DNA of 64,000 bases from Cohaesibacter intestini (lineage in GTDB: Bacteria; Pseudomonadota; Alphaproteobacteria; Rhizobiales; Cohaesibacteraceae). Each line of letters begins with the position of its first letter. Within the stretch, counting starts at the first letter, position 1. The stretch spans positions 124,001 through 188,000 of the forward strand of contig NZ_QODK01000004.1 of NCBI RefSeq assembly GCF_003324485.1, written 5' to 3'. The notes under the pieces were generated by a model, which saw nothing but the letters and a program-made list of their open reading frames with translations, was not told where the DNA came from and did no database searches. A program made the position numbers and the translations under genes. Below, piece after piece: positions 35,167 through 44,013 of this stretch.

Positions 35167-36630
35167 TTATCCAAGCGCGGCAATCGCTGCCTTGACGCCC
35201 TGTTGCCGGATCGCTTCATAGGCGTCGATCAGGCTGGACTTCAATGCTGCATTGTCCGCCAGCTTTTGGGGGAAGATGCCGGTCTTCTGCATCAGATCGC
35301 TGATAATTGCTTCGACTCCGTCTCCATTGGCAAGGATCTTGAGCTTGTCGGCCATCGGGTCTGATACCTCGATTGGCTGACCGTTCAGATCGGTGCCGCT
35401 GACATAGAGCATCCAGCCTGCCACGAGCATTGCCAGTCGTGGGAAGGGGGTGCCGTGATCGAGATGGTGGGCGATGGATTCAAGCGCGCGCTGAGGCAGT
35501 TTCTGGCTACCATCCATGGCGATCTGCCAGGTCCGGTGTCGGATCGACGGGTTGCAATAACGAGCGATCAGGATATCCGCATAATCTTCCAGATTGACGT
35601 CACCCGGAGCCTCGAGTGTTGGTGCCTGTTCCAGCACCATTAGATCACGGGCGGCTTTTTTGAAGACCGGATCTCCCATCGTGTCCGCGATGGTCTCATG
35701 GCCTGCCAGATAACCCAGATAGGCGAGGAAAGAGTGGGAGCCGTTGAGCATCCGCAGCTTCATATTCTCAAAGGGTAGCACATCCTTGGTGAAGGTTGCG
35801 CCCGCCTTGTCCCAATCCGGGCGACCAGAGACGAAATCGTCCTCGATGACCCATTGGCGGAATGGCTCGCACAAAATGCCAGCCGGATCTTCATAGCCCA
35901 GTACATCTGCGAGCATGCTGTGGCTTTCCGGTGTCATGGCAGGCACGATCCGGTCGACCATGGTGGAGGGGAAGCGGGCTTCGGCTTCAATCCATGTCGC
36001 CAGATCCGCATCAATGGCGGCGGCGAAGTCAAGCACGGCACGTTTTACCATGTGACCATTGGACGGGAGATTGTCACAGGACAGGATGGTGAAAGGCTTT
36101 TTGCCTGCCTTGCGGCGGCAGGCAAGACCGGCAGTCAGAACGCCGATTACGGTTTTGGGATTTTCAGAGTCGGCCAGATCGGCCTTGACCATGGCATTGT
36201 CGACATCCAGACCGCCGTCGGAAGCCAGCGTATAGCCTTTTTCCGTCACGGTGATCGAGACGATCTCGATCGGGTCTTCGCTAATGGCCTCGATGATGGC
36301 TTCGGGGCCGCAATCGGCCATGTGGCGATGATCGATGACAGATCCGATGACCCGGGCTTTGCGGTTGTCTGCGCCATTCTCAACGACGCTATAGAGATAG
36401 TCGCGGCTCTTCAGGGCATTGAGTGGTGCGGTCGGTCCCATCAGTTCGATTTCCCGATAGGCCCAGTTGGTGGCGCCCATCCCGATCAACTGGTCGGTAT
36501 AGACGGCCTGATGGGCGCGATGGAAGGCGCCGAAGCCGATATGACACATGCGAACGGCCAAGGAAGACCGGTCGTAGTCTGGCAATGCAACATCAGGATT
36601 TGGATTTTGGGGGAAGGGGAGGCTTGTCAT
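35167..36630 (-). CDS. uxuB: Mannitol dehydrogenase family oxidoreductase, probable fructuronate reductase (D-mannonate oxidoreductase)
   Basis: The 487-residue long-chain NAD enzyme has the N-terminal MCHIGFGAFHRAHQAVY (about 28-44) and the catalytic NGSHSFLAYLGYLAG (about 297-311) of the MDH/UxuB family. E. coli UxuB has nearly the same length. In this locus (UxuA, TRAP importer, UxuR-like operator) reduction of fructuronate to mannonate is the likely reaction. I start at ATG 36630 (MTSLPFPQ). No strong ribosome site is visible there, and a GTG at 36693 would add 21 residues after a run of about nine A/T. The start is therefore the weakest point. Confidence 0.86.
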   Translation of the reverse strand: MTSLPFPQNPNPDVALPDYDRSSLAVRMCHIGFGAFHRAHQAVYTDQLIGMGATNWAYREIELMGPTAPLNALKSRDYLYSVVENGADNRKARVIGSVIDHRHMADCGPEAIIEAISEDPIEIVSITVTEKGYTLASDGGLDVDNAMVKADLADSENPKTVIGVLTAGLACRRKAGKKPFTILSCDNLPSNGHMVKRAVLDFAAAIDADLATWIEAEARFPSTMVDRIVPAMTPESHSMLADVLGYEDPAGILCEPFRQWVIEDDFVSGRPDWDKAGATFTKDVLPFENMKLRMLNGSHSFLAYLGYLAGHETIADTMGDPVFKKAARDLMVLEQAPTLEAPGDVNLEDYADILIARYCNPSIRHRTWQIAMDGSQKLPQRALESIAHHLDHGTPFPRLAMLVAGWMLYVSGTDLNGQPIEVSDPMADKLKILANGDGVEAIISDLMQKTGIFPQKLADNAALKSSLIDAYEAIRQQGVKAAIAALG

Positions 36631-36744
36631 GGGGTGAGGCTCGCAAAAAAAAAGGGGGCGAGGAGCCAACTCGTTTGTGATGCCTGTAGACACATCAAAC
36701 GGGAAATCTGCTCCTCACCTTAAGGGAGGGTTCTCAATGGGGCT

Positions 36745-38025
36745 CTAGCCAAAGGCCCAATTGGGTAGGAAAAGCACGATTTCTGGAACGAACAGCAGCA
36801 GCAGGACCAGACACAGGATTGCCAGCAAGAAGGGCAGGCTTTCCTTGACATATTCATCAATTGGCGTGTCGAGCAGACTGCAGACCGTGAACATGGCCAC
36901 CCCGACGGGCGGTGTCATGGAGCCAAGCGTGACGATGGTCATCATCAGAATGCCGAAATGGACCGGATCGACCCCGGCACTCTTGATCACCGGCACGAAG
37001 ATCGGGGTCAACAACAGCACAAGAATGGTGCTCTCGAAGAACAGGCCCGAGATCAGCAGAAAGATCAGAATGACACCAACGATTAGATGCGGCTCGGAAA
37101 TCGAGCTGAGCAGGAAGCCAGCAACCGACTGAGGCACCTGCATGAAGATGATGGCAAAGCCGATCATGCCACTCATCAGAATGATCAACATGATCATGCC
37201 AATGTCGCTGAGTGCATGGCCAAAGGCCCGTTTGGCGGCCTCAAAGGTCATGATGCCATGGGCGAAACGGCCGATAGCAATGGCATAAACCACCGCGAAG
37301 GCCCCGACTTCGGACGGGGTGAAAATGCCTCCGCGGATGGAAATGATCAGCAGAACCGGAAAGAGCAGGGCCCATTTGGCGTCCCATGCTGCCACGCCGA
37401 CGTCGCGCGCGGTGGGTTTCTCCGCGGCATCGATGACATAGTTGCGTTTCTTGGCGATCAGAAAGGCAGCAACCATCAGGAACAACATCATCAAGAGGCC
37501 GGGAACCACGCCTGCAAGGAACAGGCGACCAATGGAGACCTGCCCGACATAGCCATACAGGATAAGTCCGATGGATGGCGGGATGGTTGCGGTGATCAGC
37601 GAACTGAGTGCGATCACGGAGGCCGTGTATCCCTTGGTGTAGCGGTTGGCGAGCATCTGAGGCCCAAGAATACGGGCCTCCATGGCTGCATCGGCCACCG
37701 CCGAGCCGGACACACCGCCCATCAGTGTGGAGAGAAAGATCGACACCAAAGCCAGGCCACCGGACATCCAGCCAAGGGCGACCTTGGAAAAGCGGAACAA
37801 CCGTTCGGTGATGTCACTCTCATTCATCAGGTGACCCGCCAGCACGAAGAAAGGCACCGCGAGAAGAGGGAAGCTCTGGGATACCGTGGCGATTTTCTGA
37901 ACACCAATGGATACAGGCATCACATCGGAGGTGAGGAAGAAGACAAAGCCGGAAATGCCAATGGCGAAAGCCACCGGAGCGCCGAGGATCATCAACAGAA
38001 AGAAGATAAATGCAATCAAGGCCAT
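36745..38025 (-). CDS. TRAP transporter large permease (DctM family), hexuronate locus
   Basis: The 426-residue membrane protein has about 12 helices. Landmarks are MGGVSGSAVADAAMEARILG (about 103-122), SSLITATIPPSIGLILYGYV and ESTILVLLLTPIFVPVIKSAG. It is separated from the small permease by only 3 bp. It is part of a P-Q-M operon with uxuB downstream, and the substrate is probably glucuronate or galacturonate, by context. Confidence 0.94.
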   Translation of the reverse strand: MALIAFIFFLLMILGAPVAFAIGISGFVFFLTSDVMPVSIGVQKIATVSQSFPLLAVPFFVLAGHLMNESDITERLFRFSKVALGWMSGGLALVSIFLSTLMGGVSGSAVADAAMEARILGPQMLANRYTKGYTASVIALSSLITATIPPSIGLILYGYVGQVSIGRLFLAGVVPGLLMMLFLMVAAFLIAKKRNYVIDAAEKPTARDVGVAAWDAKWALLFPVLLIISIRGGIFTPSEVGAFAVVYAIAIGRFAHGIMTFEAAKRAFGHALSDIGMIMLIILMSGMIGFAIIFMQVPQSVAGFLLSSISEPHLIVGVILIFLLISGLFFESTILVLLLTPIFVPVIKSAGVDPVHFGILMMTIVTLGSMTPPVGVAMFTVCSLLDTPIDEYVKESLPFLLAILCLVLLLLFVPEIVLFLPNWAFG

Positions 38026-38028
38026 GAC

Positions 38029-38559
38029 TCAGAGCTCCGTTGATGTCTTGTCTGTCGCAGCGTCTTGGGCGGAAGATTTGCGAATGAAGATAAGCTGCTG
38101 ATTTTCAGGCCCCGATCGCCAGGAGATGATCAGATTGGACAGGATTGAAATGGAGAGCAGGATCGAGCCAACGGGGACGGCAATGGTCACCCAGGCATAG
38201 GAAAGGCCGGAATCCCCGAAAATCCGCTGCCAGTTGAGCATGGTCAGGCGATATCCCTCTTTGGCCAACAGCAGCAAAAAGCCGATAAAGACCAGAGCCA
38301 ACGCCGTTTCAATCAGCCTGCGTGGACCAAACGGGAAGAGGCGGACCAGATAGTCAACACCCAGATGAACACGCTCGCGCATGGCACGCGTCGCACCAAT
38401 AAAACACAGCCAAATGAACAGCAATTGGGCCAGATCCACCGACCAGATCAACGGATGGCCGAAAAAGCGCATGACTGCCGCGATGAAGACCAGCACCGTG
38501 ATGATGGCCAACAGGATTGCTCCCACGGCAAATTCTATTTTTCCCAGAAAACCCGGCAT
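38029..38559 (-). CDS. TRAP transporter small permease (DctQ family), hexuronate locus
   Basis: The 176-residue, four-helix membrane protein contains VMRFFGHPLIWSVDLAQLLFIW (about 29-50, quoted only for orientation) and ERVHLGVDYLV, typical of DctQ. GAGG precedes the ATG. It follows a strong hairpin after the binding-protein gene. Confidence 0.92.
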   Translation of the reverse strand: MPGFLGKIEFAVGAILLAIITVLVFIAAVMRFFGHPLIWSVDLAQLLFIWLCFIGATRAMRERVHLGVDYLVRLFPFGPRRLIETALALVFIGFLLLLAKEGYRLTMLNWQRIFGDSGLSYAWVTIAVPVGSILLSISILSNLIISWRSGPENQQLIFIRKSSAQDAATDKTSTEL

Positions 38560-38680
38560 GACTGCCTCGCCTTTCTACGGGATCGGTGTCTTTGCTGATT
38601 TGGCACGCAATCCCGGATGGTGTTTTGAACGCGCTCCCTATGGCCACGTTATCGGGCTCGACAGGATGGCGATACTCTAA

Positions 38681-38707
38681 CCGCCGCGAAGGAAAACTTC
38701 GCGGCGG
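38681..38707 (-). promoter_or_regulatory. Hairpin between TRAP binding-protein and permease genes, hexuronate locus
   Basis: CCGCCGCGAAG (38681-38691) pairs perfectly with CTTCGCGGCGG (38697-38707) over a 5-nt loop, 26 bp beyond the binding-protein stop. No U tract is seen on the minus strand, so stabilisation or partial attenuation is likelier than full termination. Confidence 0.75.
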
Positions 38708-38732
38708 CCGCTGGTTCAAGTCTGCGGGAGGA

Positions 38733-39713
38733 TTATTTTGACGCCATGGCGCGAAGCGTGTCACGCAGGTCGCCATAACCCAGATCGTCATAAACCTTGG
38801 CAGTGGCGTCCTTGAATGGGGTCACGTCGACAGCGCGGACGGAGATGCCCTTGGCTGTGAGGGCTTCTTCGATGCCAGCAAGGGCATCCTGGGTGCCATA
38901 AGAGGCGATATCACCTGCCTTCAAGGCTTCGTCGCGCAGGATTTTCTGCAGATCTGCTGGCAGGCTGTCATACCAGTCAGCCGAGGTGACCATGCCGGTG
39001 ATCAGGTTGATATGGCCGGTTTTGGTGACGTGGGTGATGACTTCGTCGAGTTTCGCGCCGACGATGGCCGGGAACTGGGCTTCTGCGCCATCGATCACGT
39101 TGGCGGAAAGAGCAGAATAGACTTCACCCCAAGGCATCGGGGTTGGCGTTGCGCCCATGGCAGCAATGGTGCCGGTCCAGACAGGGGCACCTGGCGTGCG
39201 CATGCGGATGCCGTTGAGGTCCGCTGGTACATTGACTTCCTTGTTGGTCAGCAGGTGGCGTTCGCCCTGCCACCAGTTGAAGCTGAGAATCTGATGGCCG
39301 GAATTGTCATGCAGTTTCTTGACCCATTCTTCAAACAAGTCAGAGGTGACGACCTTGCGGATGCCATCATAGCCGGATGCGAGGAAAGGCGCGCCAAGCA
39401 CGCCGAGTTCTTTCTGGAAGACCGCAAGACGGCCGCCATCAACAATCACGGCAACAGGAGCGCCAGCACGGGCCTGTTCGAGCACGTCTTCATCAGGACC
39501 CAACTGGGAGTTCGGGAAGAGTTTGACTTCCAGACGACCCTCAGAGGCTTCCTTCATGTTGCTCTGGAAGGCTTCCAGACCTTTGTAGAGAGGATCAGAC
39601 GTGGCAAGCGCCGTATTGATGCTCAGCGTGTAATCTGCAGCCATGGCTGTCGAGCCAAGCAAGCTGGCCATTGCACCTGCGAGAATGAGTGTACCAAGTG
39701 TTTTCTGTTTCAT
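38733..39713 (-). CDS. TRAP transporter substrate-binding protein (DctP family), hexuronate locus
   Basis: The 326-residue periplasmic receptor has a signal peptide (TLGTLILAGAMASLLGSTAMA). DctP motifs include VKLFPNSQLGPDEDVLEQ, NVPADLNGIRMRTPGAPVW (the Arg of RMRTP binds the ligand carboxylate) and ANVIDGAEAQFP. Start 39713 has GGGAGGG upstream; the longer frame to 39887 is antisense overlap with the regulator. It is the first gene of the importer operon, 34 bp after the GntR gene. Confidence 0.94.
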   Translation of the reverse strand: MKQKTLGTLILAGAMASLLGSTAMAADYTLSINTALATSDPLYKGLEAFQSNMKEASEGRLEVKLFPNSQLGPDEDVLEQARAGAPVAVIVDGGRLAVFQKELGVLGAPFLASGYDGIRKVVTSDLFEEWVKKLHDNSGHQILSFNWWQGERHLLTNKEVNVPADLNGIRMRTPGAPVWTGTIAAMGATPTPMPWGEVYSALSANVIDGAEAQFPAIVGAKLDEVITHVTKTGHINLITGMVTSADWYDSLPADLQKILRDEALKAGDIASYGTQDALAGIEEALTAKGISVRAVDVTPFKDATAKVYDDLGYGDLRDTLRAMASK

Positions 39714-39747
39714 CAGGTTTCCCTCCCTGTTGATTGGTAATCGGGGG

Positions 39748-40452
39748 TCAGTTGCCCCCAGGCTCAAATAGTTCAGGCTTTTGTTGCGCAATTGTTGGTA
39801 GATCATTGATGATCCGCCGTAGGTGAGTGCGCATGGCCTGCTCTGCAGTTGCGCTATCACGATCGGCAATAGCGACCGTGATTGCACGATGTTGCTCGAC
39901 CAGCTTTGCTATATTTTGCTGGCCAAGACTGAGATATCGAACACGATCCATCTGTGCCTTCTGGCTTTGAATAACGGCCCAGGCTCCAGCCTTTTTGGCG
40001 GCTTCGGCGAGGGTTTGATGGAACAGTTCATCGAGTTCGATGAAGGCGTCAGGATCACCTTGTTCGACTGCCTTTTGTTGTTGGGCAATCTGTCGACCAA
40101 GCGTGCGGTCGAGGCTGGCTTCATGCTCTTGAGCAACAAGTTTGACGATGTCAGCTTCAATCGCTTCACGCACGAAGCGCGCATCCATCACAGCATTGAT
40201 GGAGATCTTGCGCACAAAGGATCCGCGGTTTGGCAAGACATTCAAGAGGCCGTCATTGGCAAGCTTGATGAAGGCCTCGCGAACAGGTTGTCTGGAGACG
40301 GCAAATCCGGTTGCCAGTTCGGCTTCCGACATACGGCTCCCCGGTGACAGTTGATTGCAGATAATCCGCTGTCGCAGAATCTGATGGATCTGCGGTGCCA
40401 CGGGCAAGCGCAGGTCAATCTCTGTCTGTTCGAGCATATCCATCGATGTCAT
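39748..40452 (-). CDS. GntR-family regulator (FCD type), probable hexuronate regulator
   Basis: The 234-residue protein has a winged helix (GSRMSEAELATGFAVSRQPVREAFIKLANDGLL, about 38-70, with NRGSFVRKI wing) and an FCD domain. ATG 40452 has GGAGGA 5 nt upstream, better than the upstream TTG. It lies between the importer operon, which it precedes in the same direction, and the divergent uxuA. The region before it carries a GGTATACC palindrome like the known UxuR/ExuR operator, so it probably represses uxuA, uxuB and the importer until a hexuronate product binds. Confidence 0.92.
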   Translation of the reverse strand: MTSMDMLEQTEIDLRLPVAPQIHQILRQRIICNQLSPGSRMSEAELATGFAVSRQPVREAFIKLANDGLLNVLPNRGSFVRKISINAVMDARFVREAIEADIVKLVAQEHEASLDRTLGRQIAQQQKAVEQGDPDAFIELDELFHQTLAEAAKKAGAWAVIQSQKAQMDRVRYLSLGQQNIAKLVEQHRAITVAIADRDSATAEQAMRTHLRRIINDLPTIAQQKPELFEPGGN

Positions 40453-40470
40453 TAGGTCCTCCAATTGCTA

Positions 40471-40496
40471 ACCACCATACCGGTATACCACCATAC
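40471..40496. promoter_or_regulatory. UxuR-like operator with overlapping palindromes and a 10-bp direct repeat
   Basis: ATACCGGTAT (40477-40486) and GGTATACC (40482-40489) are overlapping palindromes, and the 10-mer ACCACCATAC occurs at 40471-40480 and again at 40487-40496. The canonical enterobacterial UxuR/ExuR core is TGGTATACCA, and here CGGTATACCA is present. It lies just upstream of the GntR start and 170 bp before uxuA. Confidence 0.6.
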
Positions 40497-40667
40497 TTGT
40501 CAACCGGCGTTGGCTGTGTTACGAATCTTGTATTCATTCGAAGCCCGGCTTGGCTCCTTTTTGCATCTCTGCCTTTCTAGCCCGTTTCGAATGCACTTGC
40601 CCCCTCAAAAAGCTTGAAAGGAATTTTGACTTTTGAGGGTGCCAACAAGAAAGAGCAGGAGGCATAA

Positions 40668-41867
40668 ATGCGTCAGACGTGGCGTTGGTTTGGTCCGCAG
40701 GACCGAGTAATGATCGAGGATATGCTGCAGGCAGGCGTAGAGGGCGTTGTCAGCGCGTTACACCACGTCCCGACCGGCGATGTCTGGACACCCGAGGAAA
40801 TCGCCAGGCGCCAGCAATTGATCGCCCGTTGCTCGGATGGCTCGGCCTCCGGTCTTGCTTGGGACGTGGTGGAAAGCCTGCCGGTTTCCGAGGATATCAA
40901 GAAGCAGAAAGGCGACTGGCGCACCCATATTGCCAATTACAAGCAGAGCATGAAGCATCTGGCTGACGCCGGCATCGAGATCATCTGCTACAATTTTATG
41001 CCGGTGCTGGATTGGACGCGAACAAATCTGGCCTACCGCTTGCCAACCGGTGCGACATGCATGCGGTTTGACTTCATCGATTTCGCGGCGTTTGATCTGT
41101 TTATTCTGGAGCGCAAAGGTGCGAAGGACGATTTTCCCGAAGACGTGATCGAAGCAGCGAAAGAGCGGTTTGCCAAGCTGGACGATGCGGCAAAGATCGA
41201 ATTGGCCGAATCCATTATCTTTGGCTTGCCCGGCGATGCAGAAGCCCCGTCGATGGAAAAGGTCCGGGCCAATCTGGCTGAATATGACGGGATCTCGGAA
41301 GAGCGACTGCGCTCCAACTTTGTCGACTTTCTTGAAGAAATCGCGCCACTTGCCCAGAGCCTTGGCATGCGGTTTGGATGTCATCCGGACGATCCGCCTT
41401 TTGGCTTGTTGGGGTTGCCTCGGGTCATGTCGAAGGAAGCGGATTACAAATATCTGATGGATGCGGTCGATATTCCCGCCAACGGTATCACGCTATGCTC
41501 CGGGTCTCTGGGCGCGCGGCCGGATAATGATCTGCCGGGCATGATGGAACGCCTAGGCGACAGGGTGCATTTCTTACATCTGCGCAATGTGGTGCTGGAA
41601 AGCAGTGATATCAAAGGTTCCTTCTATGAGGCCGAGCATCTGGGGGGGCATGTGGATATGGTTGCCTTGATGAAGGCTGCTCTGGCCGAGGAAGAAAGAC
41701 GGCGGGCGCAGGGGCGCAAGGACTGGTCCATTCCGTTCCGTCCAGATCACGGGCTCGATATTCTCGATGATCTCAAGCGTCAGGCCCAGCCGGGCTATCC
41801 GGCGATCGGTCGCTTGAAAGGCCTTGCCGAGTTGCGTGGCATCATGGTTGCGCTGGAGCATGGCTGA
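40668..41867 (+). CDS. uxuA: Mannonate dehydratase
   Basis: This enzyme dehydrates D-mannonate to 2-keto-3-deoxygluconate, the last step specific to glucuronate breakdown. The 399-residue TIM-barrel matches UxuA from the first residues (MRQTWRWFGPQDRV, then GVEGVVSALHHVPTGDVW). It continues through GIEIICYNFMPVLDWTRT, MRFGCHPDDPPFGLLGLPRV, FLHLRNV and IPFRPDHGLDILDD, with the His and Cys metal ligands present. The AGGAGG ribosome site is strong. A kdgK/kdgA pair for the next steps is not in the window. Confidence 0.96.
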   Translation: MRQTWRWFGPQDRVMIEDMLQAGVEGVVSALHHVPTGDVWTPEEIARRQQLIARCSDGSASGLAWDVVESLPVSEDIKKQKGDWRTHIANYKQSMKHLADAGIEIICYNFMPVLDWTRTNLAYRLPTGATCMRFDFIDFAAFDLFILERKGAKDDFPEDVIEAAKERFAKLDDAAKIELAESIIFGLPGDAEAPSMEKVRANLAEYDGISEERLRSNFVDFLEEIAPLAQSLGMRFGCHPDDPPFGLLGLPRVMSKEADYKYLMDAVDIPANGITLCSGSLGARPDNDLPGMMERLGDRVHFLHLRNVVLESSDIKGSFYEAEHLGGHVDMVALMKAALAEEERRRAQGRKDWSIPFRPDHGLDILDDLKRQAQPGYPAIGRLKGLAELRGIMVALEHG

Positions 41868-41909
41868 CCCACAGGACATTCTTTGCTGTCGCTTGGGCAA
41901 ATGATTGAA

Positions 41910-41946
41910 AAACCCCGCACCCTTCATGATAAAGGGTGCGGGGTTT
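41910..41946 (+). terminator. Bidirectional terminator between uxuA and choV
   Basis: AAACCCCGCACCCTT (41910-41924) pairs perfectly with AAGGGTGCGGGGTTT (41932-41946) around a 7-nt loop. A and T tails on both sides serve the convergent genes uxuA (plus) and choV (minus). Confidence 0.92.
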
Positions 41947-42004
41947 ATTGGTTGTCAAGGGCATGTCTGATCCCGCCATCCGCATCTGATGGGAGGTCGG
42001 GGCG

Positions 42005-43042
42005 TTACCCTTCGTCGCCCAGATGACCGGCTAGGAATCTCAACACCTTGGTTGCCGTCAGCTCACCAACGATGTTGCCATGTTTGACGACACCGATCGG
42101 GTTGTCATTGTTTGCCAGTATGTCCAGCATGTCGGCCAGCAGGGTTTCTGCCGGGACGGTTTCTTCGTAGCTTTCGGCTTGCGGTTTCTTCATGGCGTCA
42201 CTGGCACGCAAAATGGCGAGCGGATTCATGTGCGCGACGAAGTCCGACACATAATTATCGGCCGGTCTTGAGAAGATCTCGCGCGGCGTCCCGATCTGGG
42301 CGATGTGTCCGCCTTCCAGAATGGCGATGCGGTTGCCCAGTTTGAAGGCTTCGTCGAGATCGTGACTGACGAACAGAATGGTGCGCTTGAGAGTTTCTTG
42401 CAGGTCGAGCAATTCATCCTGCAGTCTGTTGCGGATCAGGGGGTCGAGCGCCGAAAAAGGCTCATCCATCAGCAGAATAGGCGCGTCGGTGGCAAAGGCG
42501 CGGGCAAGGCCAACGCGCTGTTGCATCCCGCCGGACAATTCGGCGACCTGACTGTCGGCCCAGTCTTCAAGTCCGACCAGCGCCAGTTGCTCGATTGCCT
42601 TTTCTCGGCGCTGTTTCTTCGGAATGCCGGACAGTTCCAGCCCCAGTGCGACATTTTCCACCACGCTCCGCCATGGCAGCAGGCCGAATTGTTGGAATAC
42701 CATCGCAATTCGGTTGCTACGGATATGACGCAGTTCCCTTGGCGAAGCTGCGGTGACATTGATGATGGAGCCTCCGTCATCCACATGCACCGCACCGCGC
42801 ACCACAGGATTCAATCCGTTCACTGCGCGCAGTAAGGTCGATTTGCCCGAGCCGGACAGGCCCATCAGGACAAAAATTTCACCCTGATGAACCTCAAAGG
42901 AGCAATCATGGACGCCCATGACCTGATCGGTCTGTTCCTGAATACTGTTGCGATCCAAGCCTTCGTCCATCAAGGGCAGGGCCTGCTCGGGATGGTCGCC
43001 AAACACGATCGACACATTGTCGAATTTTATTGCGGGCGTCAT
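42005..43042 (-). CDS. choV: Choline ABC transporter ATP-binding protein
   Basis: The 345-residue ATPase of the ProV/OpuAA type energises choline or betaine uptake. It has Walker A GLSGSGKST (about 60-68), the Q-loop FQQFGLLPW, signature LSGGMQQRVGLARA, Walker B ILLMDEPFSALD and a C-terminal CBS-like segment (NDNPIGVVKHGNIVGELT). The N-terminal extension (DNVSIVFGDHPEQALPLMDEG) is typical of choline-type ATPases. Its ATG overlaps the choW stop (ATGA). Confidence 0.93.
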   Translation of the reverse strand: MTPAIKFDNVSIVFGDHPEQALPLMDEGLDRNSIQEQTDQVMGVHDCSFEVHQGEIFVLMGLSGSGKSTLLRAVNGLNPVVRGAVHVDDGGSIINVTAASPRELRHIRSNRIAMVFQQFGLLPWRSVVENVALGLELSGIPKKQRREKAIEQLALVGLEDWADSQVAELSGGMQQRVGLARAFATDAPILLMDEPFSALDPLIRNRLQDELLDLQETLKRTILFVSHDLDEAFKLGNRIAILEGGHIAQIGTPREIFSRPADNYVSDFVAHMNPLAILRASDAMKKPQAESYEETVPAETLLADMLDILANNDNPIGVVKHGNIVGELTATKVLRFLAGHLGDEG

Positions 43043-43875
43043 TGGTCACTTTTCCTATGCAGCATGCGATCGAGAATGATGGCGACAACAACGATGATGA
43101 AGCCGCTTTCAAAGCCAAGGCTGGTATTGACCTGATTGAGGGCGCGGACCACCGGTACGCCCAGTCCGTCTGCACCGACCAGCGCAGCAATAACGACCAT
43201 GGAGAGGGCGAGCATGATGGTCTGGTTGAGGCCCGCCATGATCTGCGGCATGGCATGGGGAATTTCGGCCTTGAACAGGACATCCCGGTTCGAGCCACCA
43301 AAGGCGCGCACGGCCTCGACCAGACTGTCCGGGGTTGAGGAAATACCCAGTTGGGTCAGGCGAATGGGGGCGGGCAGGACGAAGACCACCGTCGAGATCA
43401 GGCCGGGCACCATGCCGATGCCGAAAAAGACAATCGCCGGGATCAGATAGACGAAGGTCGGCAAGGTCTGCATCAAGTCAAGAATGGGGCGCAGGATGGC
43501 GTAGAAATGCGGTCTGTGGGCGGCCATGATGCCAATGGGAACGCCGATGGCCATGCAGACGCTGCACGATGTTAGGACAAGGGTCAGACTCTCGGTCGTT
43601 TCCTGCCAGTATCCCTGATTGAGGATGAAGAGAAAGCCAAGACCGACCAACAGGCAGGTCTTCCAGTTGCGTTGGAAAAGCCATGTCAGAGCGACAAAAA
43701 TGGCTATCACGATAAGGGGGTGGGGGGCGTTCAGCAGCCAGAGGATGGTGTCAATGATGGTTTCGAGGAAGATAGAAAGGAGATCTAGTCCCTCTTCGGC
43801 ATGGGTGCGCACCCATTCAAAGATTGCGCTCGCGACATCGCCGACGGGTATTTTATGCTCATAGAGCCAGTCCAC
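43039..43875 (-). CDS. choW: Choline ABC transporter permease
   Basis: The 278-residue permease of the ProW type has six or so membrane helices and the ATPase-contact EAA loop (LVEAVRAFGGSNRDVLFKAEIPHAMPQI, in part). I start at GTG 43875 (MDWLYEHKIPVGD), because choW proteins open this way and GAAGGA lies upstream. The frame is open to 43986, but that stretch crosses the hairpin after choX. Confidence 0.9.
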   Translation of the reverse strand: MDWLYEHKIPVGDVASAIFEWVRTHAEEGLDLLSIFLETIIDTILWLLNAPHPLIVIAIFVALTWLFQRNWKTCLLVGLGFLFILNQGYWQETTESLTLVLTSCSVCMAIGVPIGIMAAHRPHFYAILRPILDLMQTLPTFVYLIPAIVFFGIGMVPGLISTVVFVLPAPIRLTQLGISSTPDSLVEAVRAFGGSNRDVLFKAEIPHAMPQIMAGLNQTIMLALSMVVIAALVGADGLGVPVVRALNQVNTSLGFESGFIIVVVAIILDRMLHRKSDQ

Positions 43876-43974
43876 AATAGGGGTTCCTTCTTTCAGCGGG
43901 AGGATTGATTGACTGCAATGATGCGATTTCTTGCTGTGGCAAGTGCGCTGTTGCAGATCTCCGGCCGGATATGA

Positions 43975-43999
43975 CAAGCCCCGCACGAAGCGGGGCTTG
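43975..43999 (-). promoter_or_regulatory. Hairpin between choX and choW
   Basis: CAAGCCCCGC (43975-43984) pairs perfectly with GCGGGGCTTG (43990-43999) over a 5-nt loop, 14 bp beyond the choX stop. It probably raises the amount of binding-protein message relative to permease and ATPase. Confidence 0.75.
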
Positions 44000-44013
44000 G
44001 TGATGATTTCGTA

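Noticed and set aside
36631-36693. Upstream GTG extension of the uxuB-like gene
   Set aside because: The extra 21 residues cross a run of about nine A/T and are not family-like. The ATG at 36630 was preferred, although neither start has a strong ribosome site.
37087-38043. 318-codon plus-strand frame antisense to the TRAP large permease
   Set aside because: The translation is rich in His, Gln and Asp and low in hydrophobic residues, typical of a shadow of a membrane-protein gene.
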